From NCBI GenBank assembly GCA_963681505.1, contig OY811992.1, positions 434,001 through 498,000 of the forward strand: 64,000 bases of DNA. Direction: 5' to 3'. This document shows positions 12,517 through 27,600 of the stretch, one piece after another. How positions within the stretch are numbered: position 1 is the first letter of the stretch; each line of letters opens with the position of its first letter. A model generated the notes under the pieces. It was not told the DNA's origin and made no database searches. It saw nothing but the letters and a program-made list of their open reading frames with translations. The translations under genes were made by a program, and so were the position numbers. The stretch is from Eunapius fragilis. Its lineage: Eukaryota; Porifera; Demospongiae; Spongillida; Spongillidae.

Positions 12517-13760
12517 TTAGCATCGAGGTGTTGATGAGACATGCAATATGAGCAAACCACTGCACACATGGAAGATAGCAGTAACCATTCCTCTATCTGT
12601 TTTAAATGCCACCCCGAGGATACCTGCTTTGGTATGGGTTTACCAAGCGATTCAAAAGTAGGTTCCCACCCATACATTTCTATGGGACATTTTTGACTAT
12701 CTTAGCATCGAGGTGTTGATGAGACATGCAATATGAGGAAACCACTGCACACTTAGAAGATAGCAGTAACCATTCCTCTATCTGTTTTAATTGCCACCCC
12801 GAGCATACCTGCTTCGGTATGGGTTACCCAAGCGATTCAAAAGTAGGTTCCCACCCATACATTCCTATGGGAAACCACCCATACATCTCTATGGGAAATA
12901 TTGACTATCTTAGCATCGAGGTGTTGATGAGACATGCAATATGAGCAAACCACTGCACACATGGAAGATAGCAGTAACCATTAATCTATCTGTTTTAAAT
13001 GCCACCCCGAGCATACCTGCTTTGGTATGGGTTACCCAAGGGATTCAAAAGTAGGTTCCCACCCATACATTCCTATGGGAAACCACACATACATCTCTAT
13101 GGGAAATATTGACTATCTTAGCATCGAGGTGTTGATGAGACCTATGAGCAAACCACTGCACACATGGAAGATAGCAGTAACCATTCCTCTATCTGTTTTA
13201 AATGCCACCCCGAGCATACCTGCATTGGTATGGGTTACCCAAGCGATTCAAAAGTAGGTTCCCACGCATACATTCCTATGGGAAACCACCCATACATCTC
13301 TATGGGAAATATTGACTATCTTAGCATCGAGGTGTTGATGAGACATGCAATATGAGCAAACCACTGCACACATGGAAGATAGCAGTAACCATTCCTCTAT
13401 CTGTTTTAAATGCCACCCCGAGCATACCTGCTTCGGTATGGGTTACCCAAGCGATTCAAAAGTAGGTTCCCACCCATACATTCCTATGGGAAACCACCCA
13501 TACATCTCTATGGGAAATATTGACTATCTTAGCATCGAGGTGTTGATGAGACATGCAATATGAGCAAACCACTGCACACATGGAAGATAGCAGTAACCAT
13601 TCCTCTATCTGTTTTAAATGCCACCCCGAGCATACCTGCTTTGGTATGGGTTACCCAAGCGATTCAAAAGTAGGTTCCCACCCATACATTCCTATGGGAA
13701 ACCACCCATACATCTCTATGGGAAATATTGACTATCTTAGCATCGAGGTGTTGATGAGAA

Positions 13761-15350
13761 ATGCAATATGAGCAAACCACTGCACACATGGAAGATAGTA
13801 GTAACCATTCCTCTATCTGTTTTAAATGCCACCCCGAGCATACCTGCTTTGGTATGGGTTACCCAAGGGATTCAAAAGTAGGTTCCCACCCATACATTCC
13901 TAAGGGAAACCACCCATACATCTCTATGGGAAATATTGACTATCTTAGCATCGAGGTGTTGATGAGACATGCAATATGAGCAAACCACTGCACACATGGA
14001 AGATAGCAGTAACCATTCCTCTATCTGTTTTAAATGCCACCCCGAGCATACCTGCTTTGGTATGGGTTACCCAAGCGATTCAAAAGTAGGTTCCCACCCA
14101 TACATTCCTATGGGAAACCACCCATACATCTCTATGGGAAATATTGACTATCTTAGCATCGAGGTGTTGATGAGACATGCAATATGAGCAAACCACTGCA
14201 CACATGGAAGATAGCAGTAACCATTCCTCTATCTGTTTTAAATGCCACCCCGAGCATACCTGCTTCAGTATGGGTTACCCAAGCGATTCAAAAGTAGGTT
14301 CCCACCCATACATTCCTATGGGAAACCACCCATACATCTCTATGGGAAATATTGACTATCTTAGCATCGAGGTGTTGATGAGACATGCAATATGAGCAAA
14401 CCACTGCACACATGGAAGATAGCAGTAACCATTCCTCTATCTGTTTTAAATGCCACCCCGAGGATACCTGCTTTGGTATGGGTTTACCAAACGATTCAAA
14501 AGTAGGTTCCCACCCATACATTCCTATGGGAAACCACCCATACATCTCTATGGGAAATATTGACTATCTTAGCATCGAGGTGTTGATGAGAAATGCAATA
14601 TGAGCAAACCACTGCACACATGGAAGATAGTAGTAACCATTCCTCTATCTGTTTTAAATGCCACCCCGAGCATACCTGCTTTGGTATGGGTTACCCAAGG
14701 GATTCAAAAGTAGGTTCCCACCCATACATTCCTAAGGGAAACCACCCATACATCTCTATGGGAAATATTGACTATCTTAGCATCGAGGTGTTGATGAGAC
14801 ATGCAATATGAGCAAACCACTGCACACATGGAAGATAGCAGTAACCATTCCTCTATCTGTTTTAAATGCCACCCCGAGCATACCTGCTTTGGTATGGGTT
14901 ACCCAAGCGATTCAAAAGTAGGTTCCCACCCATACATTCCTATGGGAAACCACCCATACATCTCTATGGGAAATATTGACTATCTTAGCATCGAGGTGTT
15001 GATGAGACATGCAATATGAGCAAACCACTGCACACATGGAAGATAGCAGTAACCATTCCTCTATCTGTTTTAAATGCCACCCCGAGCATACCTGCTTCAG
15101 TATGGGTTACCCAAGCGATTCAAAAGTAGGTTCCCACCCATACATTCCTATGGGAAACCACCCATACATCTCTATGGGAAATATTGACTATCTTAGCATC
15201 GAGGTGTTGATGAGACATGCAATATGAGCAAACCACTGCACACATGGAAGATAGCAGTAACCATTCCTCTATCTGTTTTAAATGCCACCCCGAGGATACC
15301 TGCTTTGGTATGGGTTTACCAAACGATTCAAAAGTAGGTTCCCACCCATA
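13761..15350. repeat. 832-bp (4-monomer) higher-order duplication in satellite A
   Basis: Monomers starting at 13761, 13969 and 14177 carry private variants (GATAGTAG, CCTAAGGGAAA, CTTCAGTATGG). These reappear in the same order at 14593, 14801 and 15009, exactly 832 bp (4 x 208) later. Similarity continues into the following monomer until about 15350. Confidence 0.88.
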
Positions 15351-17598
15351 CATTTCTATGGGACATTTTTGACTATCTTAGCATCGAGGTGTTGATGAGA
15401 CATGCAAAATGAGCAAACCACTGCACACATGGAAGATAGCAGTAACCATTCCTCTATCTGTTTTAAATGCCACCCCGAGCATACCTGCTTCGGTATGGGT
15501 TACCGAAGCGATTGAAAAGTAGGTTCCCACCCATACATTCCTATGGGAAACCACCCATACATCTCTATGGGAAATATTGACTATCTTAGCATCGAGGTGT
15601 TGATCGATGAGACATGCAATATGAGCAAACCACTGCACACATGGAAGAAAGCAGTAACCATTCCTCTATCTGTTTTAAATGCCACCCCGAGCATACCTGC
15701 TTCGGTATGGGTTACCCAAGCGATTCAAAAGTAGGTTCCCACCCATACATTCCTAATGGGAAATCACCCATACATCTCTATGGGAAATATTGACTATCTT
15801 AGCATCGAGGTGTTGATGAGACATGCAATATGAGCAAACCACTGCACACATGGAAGATAGCAGTAACCAGTCCTCTATCTCTTTTTAATGCCACCCCGAG
15901 CATACCTGCTTTGGTACGGGTTTACCAAGCGATTCAAAAGTTGGTTCCCACCCATACATTTGTATGGGAAATTTTTGACTATCTTAGCATCGAGGTGTTG
16001 ATGAGACATGCAATATAAGCAAACCACTGCACACATGGAAGATAGCAGTAACCATTCCTCTATCTGTTTTAAATGCCACCCCGAGGATACCTGCTTTAGT
16101 ATGGGTTTACCAAGGGATTCAAAAGTAGGTTCCCACCCATACATTTTTATGGGAAACCACCCTACATCTCTATGGGAAATATTGACTATCTTAGCATCGA
16201 GGTGTTGATGAGACATGCAATATGAGCAAACCACTGCACACATGGAAGATAGCAGTAACCATTCCTCTATCTGTTTTAAATGCCACCCCGAGCATACCTG
16301 CTTTGGTACGGGTTTACCAAGCGATTCAAAAGTTGGTCCCCACCCATACATTTGTATGGGACATTTTTGACTATCTTAGCATCGAGGTGTTGATGAGACA
16401 TGCAATATAAGCAAACCACTGCACACATGGAATATAGCAGTAACCATTCCTCTATCTGTTTTAAATGCCACCCCGAGGATACCTGCTTTAGTATGGGTTT
16501 ACCAAGGGATTCAAAAGTAGGTTCCCACCCATACATTCCTATGGGAAACCACCCTACATCTCTATGGGAAATATTGACTATCTTAGCATCGAGGTGTTGA
16601 TTAGACATGCAATATGAGCAAACCACTGCACACATGGAAGATAGCAGTAACCATTCCTCTATCTGTTTTAAATGCCACCCCGAGGATACCTGCTTTAGTA
16701 TGGGTTTACCAAGGGATTCAAAAGTAGGTTCCCACCCATACATTCCTATGGGAAACCACCCTACATCTCTACGGGAAATATTGACTATCTTAGCATCGAG
16801 GTGTTGATGAGACATGCAATATGAGCAAACCACTGCACACATGGAAGATAGCAGTAACCATTCCTCTATCTGTTTTAAATGCCACCCCGAGCATACCTGC
16901 TTTGGTACGGGTTTACCAAGCGATTCAAAAGTTGGTTCCCACCCATACATTTGTATGGGACATTTTTGACTATCTTAGCATCGAGGTGTTGATGAGACAT
17001 GCAATATAAGCAAACCACTGCACACATGGAAGATAGCAGTAACCATTCCTCTATCTGTTTTAAATGCCACCCCGAGGATACCTGCTTTAGTATGGGTTTA
17101 CCAAGGGATTCAAAAGTAGGTTCCCACCCATACATTCCTATGGGAAACCACCCTACATCTCTATGGGAAATATTGACTATCTTAGCATCGAGGTGTTGAT
17201 TAGACATGCAATATGAGCAAACCACTGCACACATGGAAGATAGCAGTAACCATTCCTCTATCTGTTTTAAATGCCACCCCGAGGATACCTGCTTTAGTAT
17301 GGGTTTACCAAGGGATTAAAAAGTAGGTTCCCACCCATACATTCCTATGGGAAACCACCCATACATCTGTATGGGAAATATTGACTATCTTAGCATCGAG
17401 GTGTTGATGAGACATGCAATATGAGCAAACCACTGCACACATGGAAGATAGCAGTAACCATTCCTCTATCTGTTTTAAATGCCACCCCGAGGATACCTGC
17501 TTTGGTATGGGTTTACCAAGCGATTCAAAAATAGGTTCCCACCCATACATTTCTATGGGAAATTTTTGACTATCTTAGCATCGAGGTGTTGATGAGAC

Positions 17599-20426
17599 AT
17601 GCAATATGAGCAAACCACTGCACACATGGAAGATAGCAGTAACCATTCCTCTATCTGTTTTAAATGCCACCCCTTGGACACCTGCTTTGGTATGGGTTTA
17701 CCAAGCGATTCAAAAGTAGGTTCCCACCCATACATTTGTATGGGAAACCACCCTACATCTCTACGGGAAATATTGACTATCTTAGCATCGAGGTGTTGAT
17801 GAGACATGCAATATGAGCAAACCACTGCACACATGGAAGATAGCAGTAACCATTCCTCTATCTGTTTTAAATGCCACCCCGAGCATACCTGCTTTGGTAT
17901 GGGTTACCCAAGCGATTCAAAAGTAGGTTCCCACCCATACATTCCTATGGGAAACCACCCATAAATCTCTATGGGAAATATTGACTATCTTAGCATCGAG
18001 GTGTTGATGAGACATGCAATATGAGCAAACCACTGCACACATGGAAGATAGCAGTAACCATTCCTCTATCTGTTTTAAATGCCACCCCGAGCATACCTGC
18101 TTCAGTATGGGTTACCCAAGCGATTCAAAAGTAGGTTCCCACCCATACATTCCTATGGGAAACCACCCATACATCTCTATGGGAAATATTGACTATCTTA
18201 GCATAGAGGTGTTGATGAGACATGCAATATGAGCAAACCACTGCACACATGGAAGATAGCAGTAACCATTCCTCTATCTGTTTTAAATGCCACCCCGAGG
18301 ATACCTGCTTTGGTATGGGTTTACCAAACGATTCAAAAGTAGGTTCCCACCCATACATTTCTATGGGACATTTTTGACTATCTTAGCATCGAGGTGTTGA
18401 TGAGACATGCAAAATGAGCAAACCACTGCACACATGGAAGATAGCAGTAACCATTCCTCTATCTGTTTTAAATGCCACCCCGAGCATACCTGCTTCGGTA
18501 TGGGTTACCGAAGCGATTGAAAAGTAGGTTCCCACCCATACATTCCTATGGGAAACCACCCATACATCTCTATGGGAAATATTGACTATCTTAGCTTCGA
18601 GGTGTTGATCGATGAGACATGCAATATGAGCAAACCACTGCACACATGGAAGAAAGCAGTAACCATTCCTCTATCTGTTTTAAATGCCACCCCGAGCATA
18701 CCTGCTTCGGTATGGGTTACCCAAGCGATTCAAAAGTAGGTTCCCACCCATACATTCCTAATGGGAAACCACCCATACATCTCTATGGGAAATATTGACT
18801 ATCTTAGCATCGAGGTGTTGATGAGACATGCAATATGAGCAAACCACTGCACACATGGAAGATAGCAGTAACCAGTCCTCTATCTCTTTTTAATGCCACC
18901 CCGAGCATACCTGCTTTGGTACGGGTTTACCAAGCGATTCAAAAGTTGGTTCCCACCCATACATTTCTATGGGAAATTTTTGACTATCTTAGCATCGAGG
19001 TGTTGATGAGACATGCAATATGAGCAAACCACTGCACACATGGAAGATAGCAGTAACCATTCCTCTATCTGTTTTAAATGCCACCCCTTGGACACCTGCT
19101 TTGGTATGGGTTTACCAAGCGATTCAAAAGTAGGTTCCCACCCATACATTTGTATGGGAAACCACCCTACATCTCTACGGGAAATATTGACTATCTTAGC
19201 ATCGAGGTGTTGATGAGACATGCAATATGAGCAAACCACTGCACACATGGAAGATAGCAGTAACCATTCCTCTATCTGTTTTAAATGCCACCCCGAGCAT
19301 ACCTGCTTTGGTATGGGTTACCCAAGCGATTCAAAAGTAGGTTCCCACCCATACATTCCTATGGGAAACCACCCATAAATCTCTATGGGAAATATTGACT
19401 ATCTTAGCATCGAGGTGTTGATGAGACATGCAATATGAGCAAACCACTGCACACATGGAAGATAGCAGTAACCATTCCTCTATCTGTTTTAAATGCCACC
19501 CCGAGCATACCTGCTTCAGTATGGGTTACCCAAGCGATTCAAAAGTAGGTTCCCACCCATACATTCCTATGGGAAACCACCCATACATCTCTATGGGAAA
19601 TATTGACTATCTTAGCATAGAGGTGTTGATGAGACATGCAATATGAGCAAACCACTGCACACATGGAAGATAGCAGTAACCATTCCTCTATCTGTTTTAA
19701 ATGCCACCCCGAGGATACCTGCTTTGGTATGGGTTTACCAAACGATTCAAAAGTAGGTTCCCACCCATACATTTCTATGGGACATTTTTGACTATCTTAG
19801 CATCGAGGTGTTGATGAGACATGCAAAATGAGCAAACCACTGCACACATGGAAGATAGCAGTAACCATTCCTCTATCTGTTTTAAATGCCACCCCGAGCA
19901 TACCTGCTTCGGTATGGGTTACCGAAGCGATTGAAAAGTAGGTTCCCACCCATACATTCCTATGGGAAACCACCCATACATCTCTATGGGAAATATTGAC
20001 TATCTTAGCTTCGAGGTGTTGATCGATGAGACATGCAATATGAGCAAACCACTGCACACATGGAAGAAAGCAGTAACCATTCCTCTATCTGTTTTAAATG
20101 CCACCCCGAGCATACCTGCTTCGGTATGGGTTACCCAAGCGATTCAAAAGTAGGTTCCCACCCATACATTCCTAATGGGAAACCACCCATACATCTCTAT
20201 GGGAAATATTGACTATCTTAGCATCGAGGTGTTGATGAGACATGCAATATGAGCAAACCACTGCACACATGGAAGATAGCAGTAACCAGTCCTCTATCTC
20301 TTTTTAATGCCACCCCGAGCATACCTGCTTTGGTACGGGTTTACCAAGCGATTCAAAAGTTGGTTCCCACCCATACATTTGTATGGGAAATTTTTGACTA
20401 TCTTAGCATCGAGGTGTTGATGAGAC
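17599..20426. repeat. Two tandem 1,414-bp (7-monomer) higher-order repeats
   Basis: Monomer lengths 207-208-208-185-212-209-185 sum to 1,414 bp. They occur at 17599-19012 and again at 19013-20426 with the same private variants, including the CGAT insertion, TAGCTTCGAGG and CCTAATGGG. Confidence 0.9.
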
Positions 20427-23400
20427 ATGGAATATAAGCAAACCACTGCACACATGGAAGATAGCAGTAACCATTCCTCTATCTGTTTTAAATGCCACCC
20501 CGAGGATACCTGCTTTAGTATGGGTTTACCAAGGGATTCAAAAGTAGGTTCCCACCCATACATTCCTATGGGAAACCACCCTACATCTCTATGGGAAATA
20601 TTGACTATCTTAGCATCGAGGTGTTGATGAGACATGCAATATGAGCAAACCACTGCACACATGGAAGATAGCAGTAACCATTCCTCTATCTGTTTTAAAT
20701 GCCACCCCGAGCATACCTGCTTTGGTACGGGTTTACCAAGCGATTCAAAAGTTGGTTCCCACCCATACATTTGTATGGGACATTTTTGACTATCTTAGCA
20801 TCGAGGTGTTGATGAGACATGCAATATAAGCAAACCACTGCACACATGGAAGATAGCAGTAACCATTCCTCTATCTGTTTTAAATGCCACCCCGAGGATA
20901 CCTGCTTTAGTATGGGTTTACCAAGGGATTCAAAAGTAGGTTCCCACCCATACATTCCTATGGGAAACCACCCTACATCTCTATGGGAAATATTGACTAT
21001 CTTAGCATCGAGGTGTTGATTAGACATGCAATATGAGGAAACCACTGCACACATGGAAGATAGCAGTAACCATTCCTCTATCTGTTTTAAATGCCACCCC
21101 GAGGATACCTGCTTTAGTATGGGTTTACCAAGGGATTCAAAAGTAGGTTCCCACCCATACATTTGTATGGGAAACCACCCTACATCTCTACGGGAAATAT
21201 TGACTATCTTAGCATCGAGGTGTTGATGAGACATGCAATATGAGCAAACCACTGCACACATGGAAGATAGCAGTAACCATTCCTCTATCTGTTTTAAATG
21301 CCACCCCGAGCATACCTGCTTTGGTACGGGTTTACCAAGCGATTCAAAAGTTGGTTCCCACCCATACATTTGTATGGGACATTTTTGACTATCTTAGCAT
21401 CGAGGTGTTGATGAGACATGCAATATAAGCAAACCACTGCACACATGGAAGATAGCAGTAACCATTCCTCTATCTGTTTTAAATGCCACCCCGAGGATAC
21501 CTGCTTTAGTATGGGTTTACCAAGGGATTCAAAAGTAGGTTCCCACCCATACATTCCTATGGGAAACCACCCTACATCTCTATGGGAAATATTGACTATC
21601 TTAGCATCGAGGTGTTGATTAGACATGCAATATGAGCAAACCACTGCACACATGGAAGATAGCAGTAACCATTCCTCTATCTGTTTTAAATGCCACCCCG
21701 AGGATACCTGCTTTAGTATGGGTTTACCAAGGGATTCAAAAGTAGGTTCCCACCCATACATTTGTATGGGAAACCACCCTACATCTCTACGGGAAATATT
21801 GACTATCTTAGCATCGAGGTGTTGATGAGACATGCAATATGAGCAAACCACTGCACACATGGAAGATAGCAGTAACCATTCCTCTATCTGTTTTAAATGC
21901 CACCCCGAGCATACCTGCTTTGGTACGGGTTTACCAAGCGATTCAAAAGTTGGTTCCCACCCATACATTTGTATGGGACATTTTTGACTATCTTAGCATC
22001 GAGGTGTTGATGAGACATGCAATATAAGCAAACCACTGCACACATGGAAGATAGCAGTAACCATTCCTCTATCTGTTTTAAATGCCACCCCGAGGATACC
22101 TGCTTTAGTATGGGTTTACCAAGGGATTCAAAAGTAGGTTCCCACCCATACATTCCTATGGGAAACCACCCTACATCTCTATGGGAAATATTGACTATCT
22201 TAGCATCGAGGTGTTGATTAGACATGCAATATGAGCAAACCACTGCACACATGGAAGATAGCAGTAACCATTCCTCTATCTGTTTTAAATGCCACCCCGA
22301 GGATACCTGCTTTAGTATGGGTTTACCAAGGAATTAAAAAGTAGGTTCCCACCCATACATTCCTATGGGAAACCACCCATACATCTGTATGGGAAATATT
22401 GACTATCTTAGCATCGAGGTGTTGATGAGACATGCAATATGAGCAAACCACTGCACACATGGAAGATAGCAGTAACCAGTCCTCTATCTCTTTTTAATGC
22501 CACCCCGAGCATACCTGCTTTGGTACGGGTTTACCAAGCGATTCAAAAGTTGGTTCCCACCCATACATTTGTATGGGAAATTTTTGACTATCTTAGCATC
22601 GAGGTGTTGATGAGACATGGAATATAAGCAAACCACTGCACACATGGAAGATAGCAGTAACCATTCCTCTATCTGTTTTAAATGCCACCCCGAGGATACC
22701 TGCTTTAGTATGGGTTTACCAAGGGATTCAAAAGTAGGTTCCCACCCATACATTCCTATGGGAAACCACCCTACATCTCTATGGGAAATATTGACTATCT
22801 TAGCATCGAGGTGTTGATGAGACATGCAATATGAGCAAACCACTGCACACATGGAAGATAGCAGTAACCATTCCTCTATCTGTTTTAAATGCCACCCCAA
22901 GCATACCTGCTTTGGTACGGGTTTACCAAGCGATTCAAAAGTTGGTTCCCACCCATACATTTGTATGGGACATTTTTGACTATCTTAGCATCGAGGTGTT
23001 GATGAGACATGCAATATAAGCAAACCACTGCACACATGGAAGATAGCAGTAACCATTCCTCTATCTGTTTTAAATGCCACCCCGAGGATACCTGCTTTAG
23101 TATGGGTTTACCAAGGGATTCAAAAGTAGGTTCCCACCCATACATTCCTATGGGAAACCACCCTACATCTCTATGGGAAATATTGACTATCTTAGCATCG
23201 AGGTGTTGATTAGACATGCAATATGAGCAAACCACTGCACACATGGAAGATAGCAGTAACCATTCCTCTATCTGTTTTAAATGCCACCCCGAGGATACCT
23301 GCTTTAGTATGGGTTTACCAAGGGATTCAAAAGTAGGTTCCCACCCATACATTTGTATGGGAAACCACCCTACATCTCTACGGGAAATATTGACTATCTT

Positions 23401-24621
23401 AGCATCGAGGTGTTGATGAGACATGCAATATGAGCAAACCACTGCACACATGGAAGATAGCAGTAACCATTCCTCTATCTGTTTTAAATGCCACCCCGAG
23501 CATACCTGCTTTGGTACGGGTTTACCAAGCGATTCAAAAGTTGGTTCCCACCCATACATTTGTATGGGACATTTTTGACTATCTTAGCATCGAGGTGTTG
23601 ATGAGACATGCAATATAAGCAAACCACTGCACACATGGAAGATAGCAGTAACCATTCCTCTATCTGTTTTAAATGCCACCCCGAGGATACCTGCTTTAGT
23701 ATGGGTTTACCAAGGGATTCAAAAGTAGGTTCCCACCCATACATTCCTATGGGAAACCACCCTACATCTCTATGGGAAATATTGACTATCTTAGCATCGA
23801 GGTGTTGATTAGACATGCAATATGAGCAAACCACTGCACACATGGAAGATAGCAGTAACCATTCCTCTATCTGTTTTAAATGCCACCCCGAGGATACCTG
23901 CTTTAGTATGGGTTTACCAAGGGATTCAAAAGTAGGTTCCCACCCATACATTTGTATGGGAAACCACCCTACATCTCTACGGGAAATATTGACTATCTTA
24001 GCATCGAGGTGTTGATGAGACATGCAATATGAGCAAACCACTGCACACATGGAAGATAGCAGTAACCATTCCTCTATCTGTTTTAAATGCCACCCCGAGC
24101 ATACCTGCTTTGGTACGGGTTTACCAAGCGATTCAAAAGTTGGTTCCCACCCATACATTTGTATGGGACATTTTTGACTATCTTAGCATCGAGGTGTTGA
24201 TGAGACATGCAATATAAGCAAACCACTGCACACATGGAAGATAGCAGTAACCATTCCTCTATCTGTTTTAAATGCCACCCCGAGGATACCTGCTTTAGTA
24301 TGGGTTTACCAAGGGATTCAAAAGTAGGTTCCCACCCATACATTCCTATGGGAAACCACCCTACATCTCTATGGGAAATATTGACTATCTTAGCATCGAG
24401 GTGTTGATTAGACATGCAATATGAGCAAACCACTGCACACATGGAAGATAGCAGTAACCATTCCTCTATCTGTTTTAAATGCCACCCCGAGGATACCTGC
24501 TTTAGTATGGGTTTACCAAGGAATTAAAAAGTAGGTTCCCACCCATACATTCCTATGGGAAACCACCCATACATCTGTATGGGAAATATTGACTATCTTA
24601 GCATCGAGGTGTTGATGAGAC
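20242..24621. repeat. Two tandem 2,190-bp repeats containing 599-bp sub-repeats
   Basis: The blocks 20242-22431 and 22432-24621 match with an offset of 2,190 bp. Each contains successive 599-bp units (185+207+207), for example 20819-21417 and 21418-22016, then 23009-23607 and 23608-24206. This is repetition on at least three scales: monomer, 599 bp and 2,190 bp. Its left end overlaps the last monomer of the 1,414-bp repeats. Confidence 0.88.
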
Positions 24622-27600
24622 ATGCAATATGAGCAAACCACTGCACACATGGAAGATAGCAGTAACCATTCCTCTATCTGTTTTAAATGCCACCCCGAGG
24701 ATACCTGCTTTGGTATGGGTTTACCAAGCGATTCAAAAATAGGTTCCCACCCATACATTTCTATGGGAAATTTTTGACTATCTTAGCATCGAGGTGTTGA
24801 TGAGACATGCAATATGAGCAAACCACTGCACACATGGAAGATAGCAGTAACCATTCCTCTATCTGTTTTAAATGCCACCCCTTGGACACCTGCTTTGGTA
24901 TGGGTTTACCAAGCGATTCAAAAGTAGGTTCCCACCCATACATTTGTATGGGAAACCACCCTACATCTCTACGGGAAATATTGACTATCTTAGCATCGAG
25001 GTGTTGATGAGACATGCAATATGAGCAAACCACTGCACACATGGAAGATAGCAGTAACCATTCCTCTATCTGTTTTAAATGCCACCCCGAGCATACCTGC
25101 TTTGGTACGGGTTTACCAAGCGATTCAAAAGTTGGTTCCCACCCATACATTTGTATGGGACATTTTTGACTATCTTAGCATCGAGGTGTTGATGAGACAT
25201 GCAATATAAGCAAACCACTGCACACATGGAAGATAGCAGTAACCATTCCTCTATCTGTTTTAAATGCCACCCTGAGGATACCTGCTTTAGTATGGGTTTA
25301 CCAAGGGATTCAAAAGTAGGTTCCCACCCATACATTCCTATGGGAAACCACCCTACATCTCTATGGGAAATATTGACTATCTTAGCATCGAGGTGTTGAT
25401 CGATGAGACATGCAATATGAGCAAACCACTGCACACATGGAAGAAAGCAGTAACCATTCCTCTATCTGTTTTAAATGCCACCCCGAGCATACCTGCTTCG
25501 GTATGGGTTACCCAAGCGATTCAAAAGTAGGTTCCCACCCATACATTCCTAATGGGAAACCACCCATACATCTCTATGGGAAATATTGACTATCTTAGCA
25601 TCGAGGTGTTGATGAGACATGCAATATGAGCAAACCACTGCACACATGGAAGATAGCAGTAACCAGTCCTCTATCTCTTTTTAATGCCACCCCGAGCATA
25701 CCTGCTTTGGTACGGGTTTACCAAGCGATTCAAAAGTTGGTTCCCACCCATACATTTGTATGGGAAATTTTTGACTATCTTAGCATCGAGGTGTTGATGA
25801 GACATGCAATATAAGCAAACCACTGCACACATGGAAGATAGCAGTAACCATTCCTCTATCTGTTTTAAATGCCACCCCGAGGATACCTGCTTTAGTATGG
25901 GTTTACCAAGGGATTCAAATGTAGGTTCCCACCCATACATTCCTATGGGAAACCACCCTACATCTCTATGGGAAATATTGACTATCTTAGCATCGAGGTG
26001 TTGATGAGACATGCAGTATGAGCAAACCACTGCACACATGGAAGATAGCAGTAACCATTCCTCTATCTGTTTTAAATGCCACCCCGAGCATACCTGCTTT
26101 GGTACGGGTTTACCAAGCGATTCAAAAGTTGGTTCCCACCCATACATTTGTATGGGACATTTTTGACTATCTTAGCATCGAGGTGTTGATGAGACATGCA
26201 ATATAAGCAAACCACTGCACACATGGAAGATAGCAGTAACCATTCCTCTATCTGTTTTAAATGCCACCCCGAGGATACCTGCTCTAGTATGGGTTTACCA
26301 AGGGATTCAAAAGTAGGTTCCCACCCATACATTCCTATGGGAAACCACCCTACATCTCTATGGGAAATATTGACTATCTTAGCATCGAGGTGTTGATTAG
26401 ACATGCAATATGAGCAAACCACTGCACACATGGAAGATAGCAGTAACCATTCCTCTATCTGTTTTAAATGCCACCCCGAGGATACCTGCTTTAGTATGGG
26501 TTTACCAAGGGATTCAAAAGTAGGTTCCCACCCATACATTCCTATGGGAATCCACCCTACATCTCTACGGGAAATATTGACTATCTTAGCATCGAGGTGT
26601 TGATGAGACATGCAATATGAGCAAACCACTGCACACATGGAAGATAGCAGTAACCATTCCTCTATCTGTTTTAAATGCCACCCCGAGCATACCTGCTTTG
26701 GTACGGGTTTACCAAGCGATTCAAAAGTTGGTTCCCACCCATACATTTGTATGGGACATTTCTGACTATCTTAGCACCGAGGTGTTGATGAGACATGCAA
26801 TATAAGCAAACCACTGCACACATGGAAGATAGCAGTAACCATTCCTCTATCTGTTTTAAATGCCACCCCGAGGATACCTGCTTTAGTATGGGTTTACCAA
26901 GGGATTCAAAAGTAGGTTCCCACCCATACATTCCTATGGGAAACCACCCTACATCTCTATGGGAAATATTGACTATCTTAGCATCGAGGTGTTGATTAGA
27001 CATGCAATATGAGCAAACCACTGCACACATGGAAGATAGCAGTAACCATTCCTCTATCTGTTTTAAATGCCACCCCGAGGATACCTGCTTTAGTATGGGT
27101 TTACCAAGGGATTAAAAAGTAGGTTCCCACCCATACATTCCTATGGGAAGCCACCCATACATCTGTACGGGAAATATTGACTATCTTAGCATCGAGGTGT
27201 TGATGAGACATGCAATATGAGCAAACCACTGCACACATGGAAGATAGCAGTAACCATTCCTCTATCTGTTTTAAATGCCACCCCGAGGATACCTGCTTTG
27301 GTATGGGTTTACCAAGCGATTCAAAAATAGGTTCCCACCCATACATTTCTATGGGAAATTTTTGACTATCTTAGCATCGAGGTGTTGATGAGACATGCAA
27401 TATGAGCAAACCACTGCACACATGGAAGATAGCAGTAACCATTCCTCTATCTGTTTTAAATGCCACCCCTTGGACACCTGCTTTGGTATGGGTTTACCAA
27501 GCGATTCAAAAGTAGGTTCCCACCCATACATTTGTATGGGAAACCACCCTACATCTCTACGGGAAATATTGACTATCTTAGCATCGAGGTGTTGATGAGA

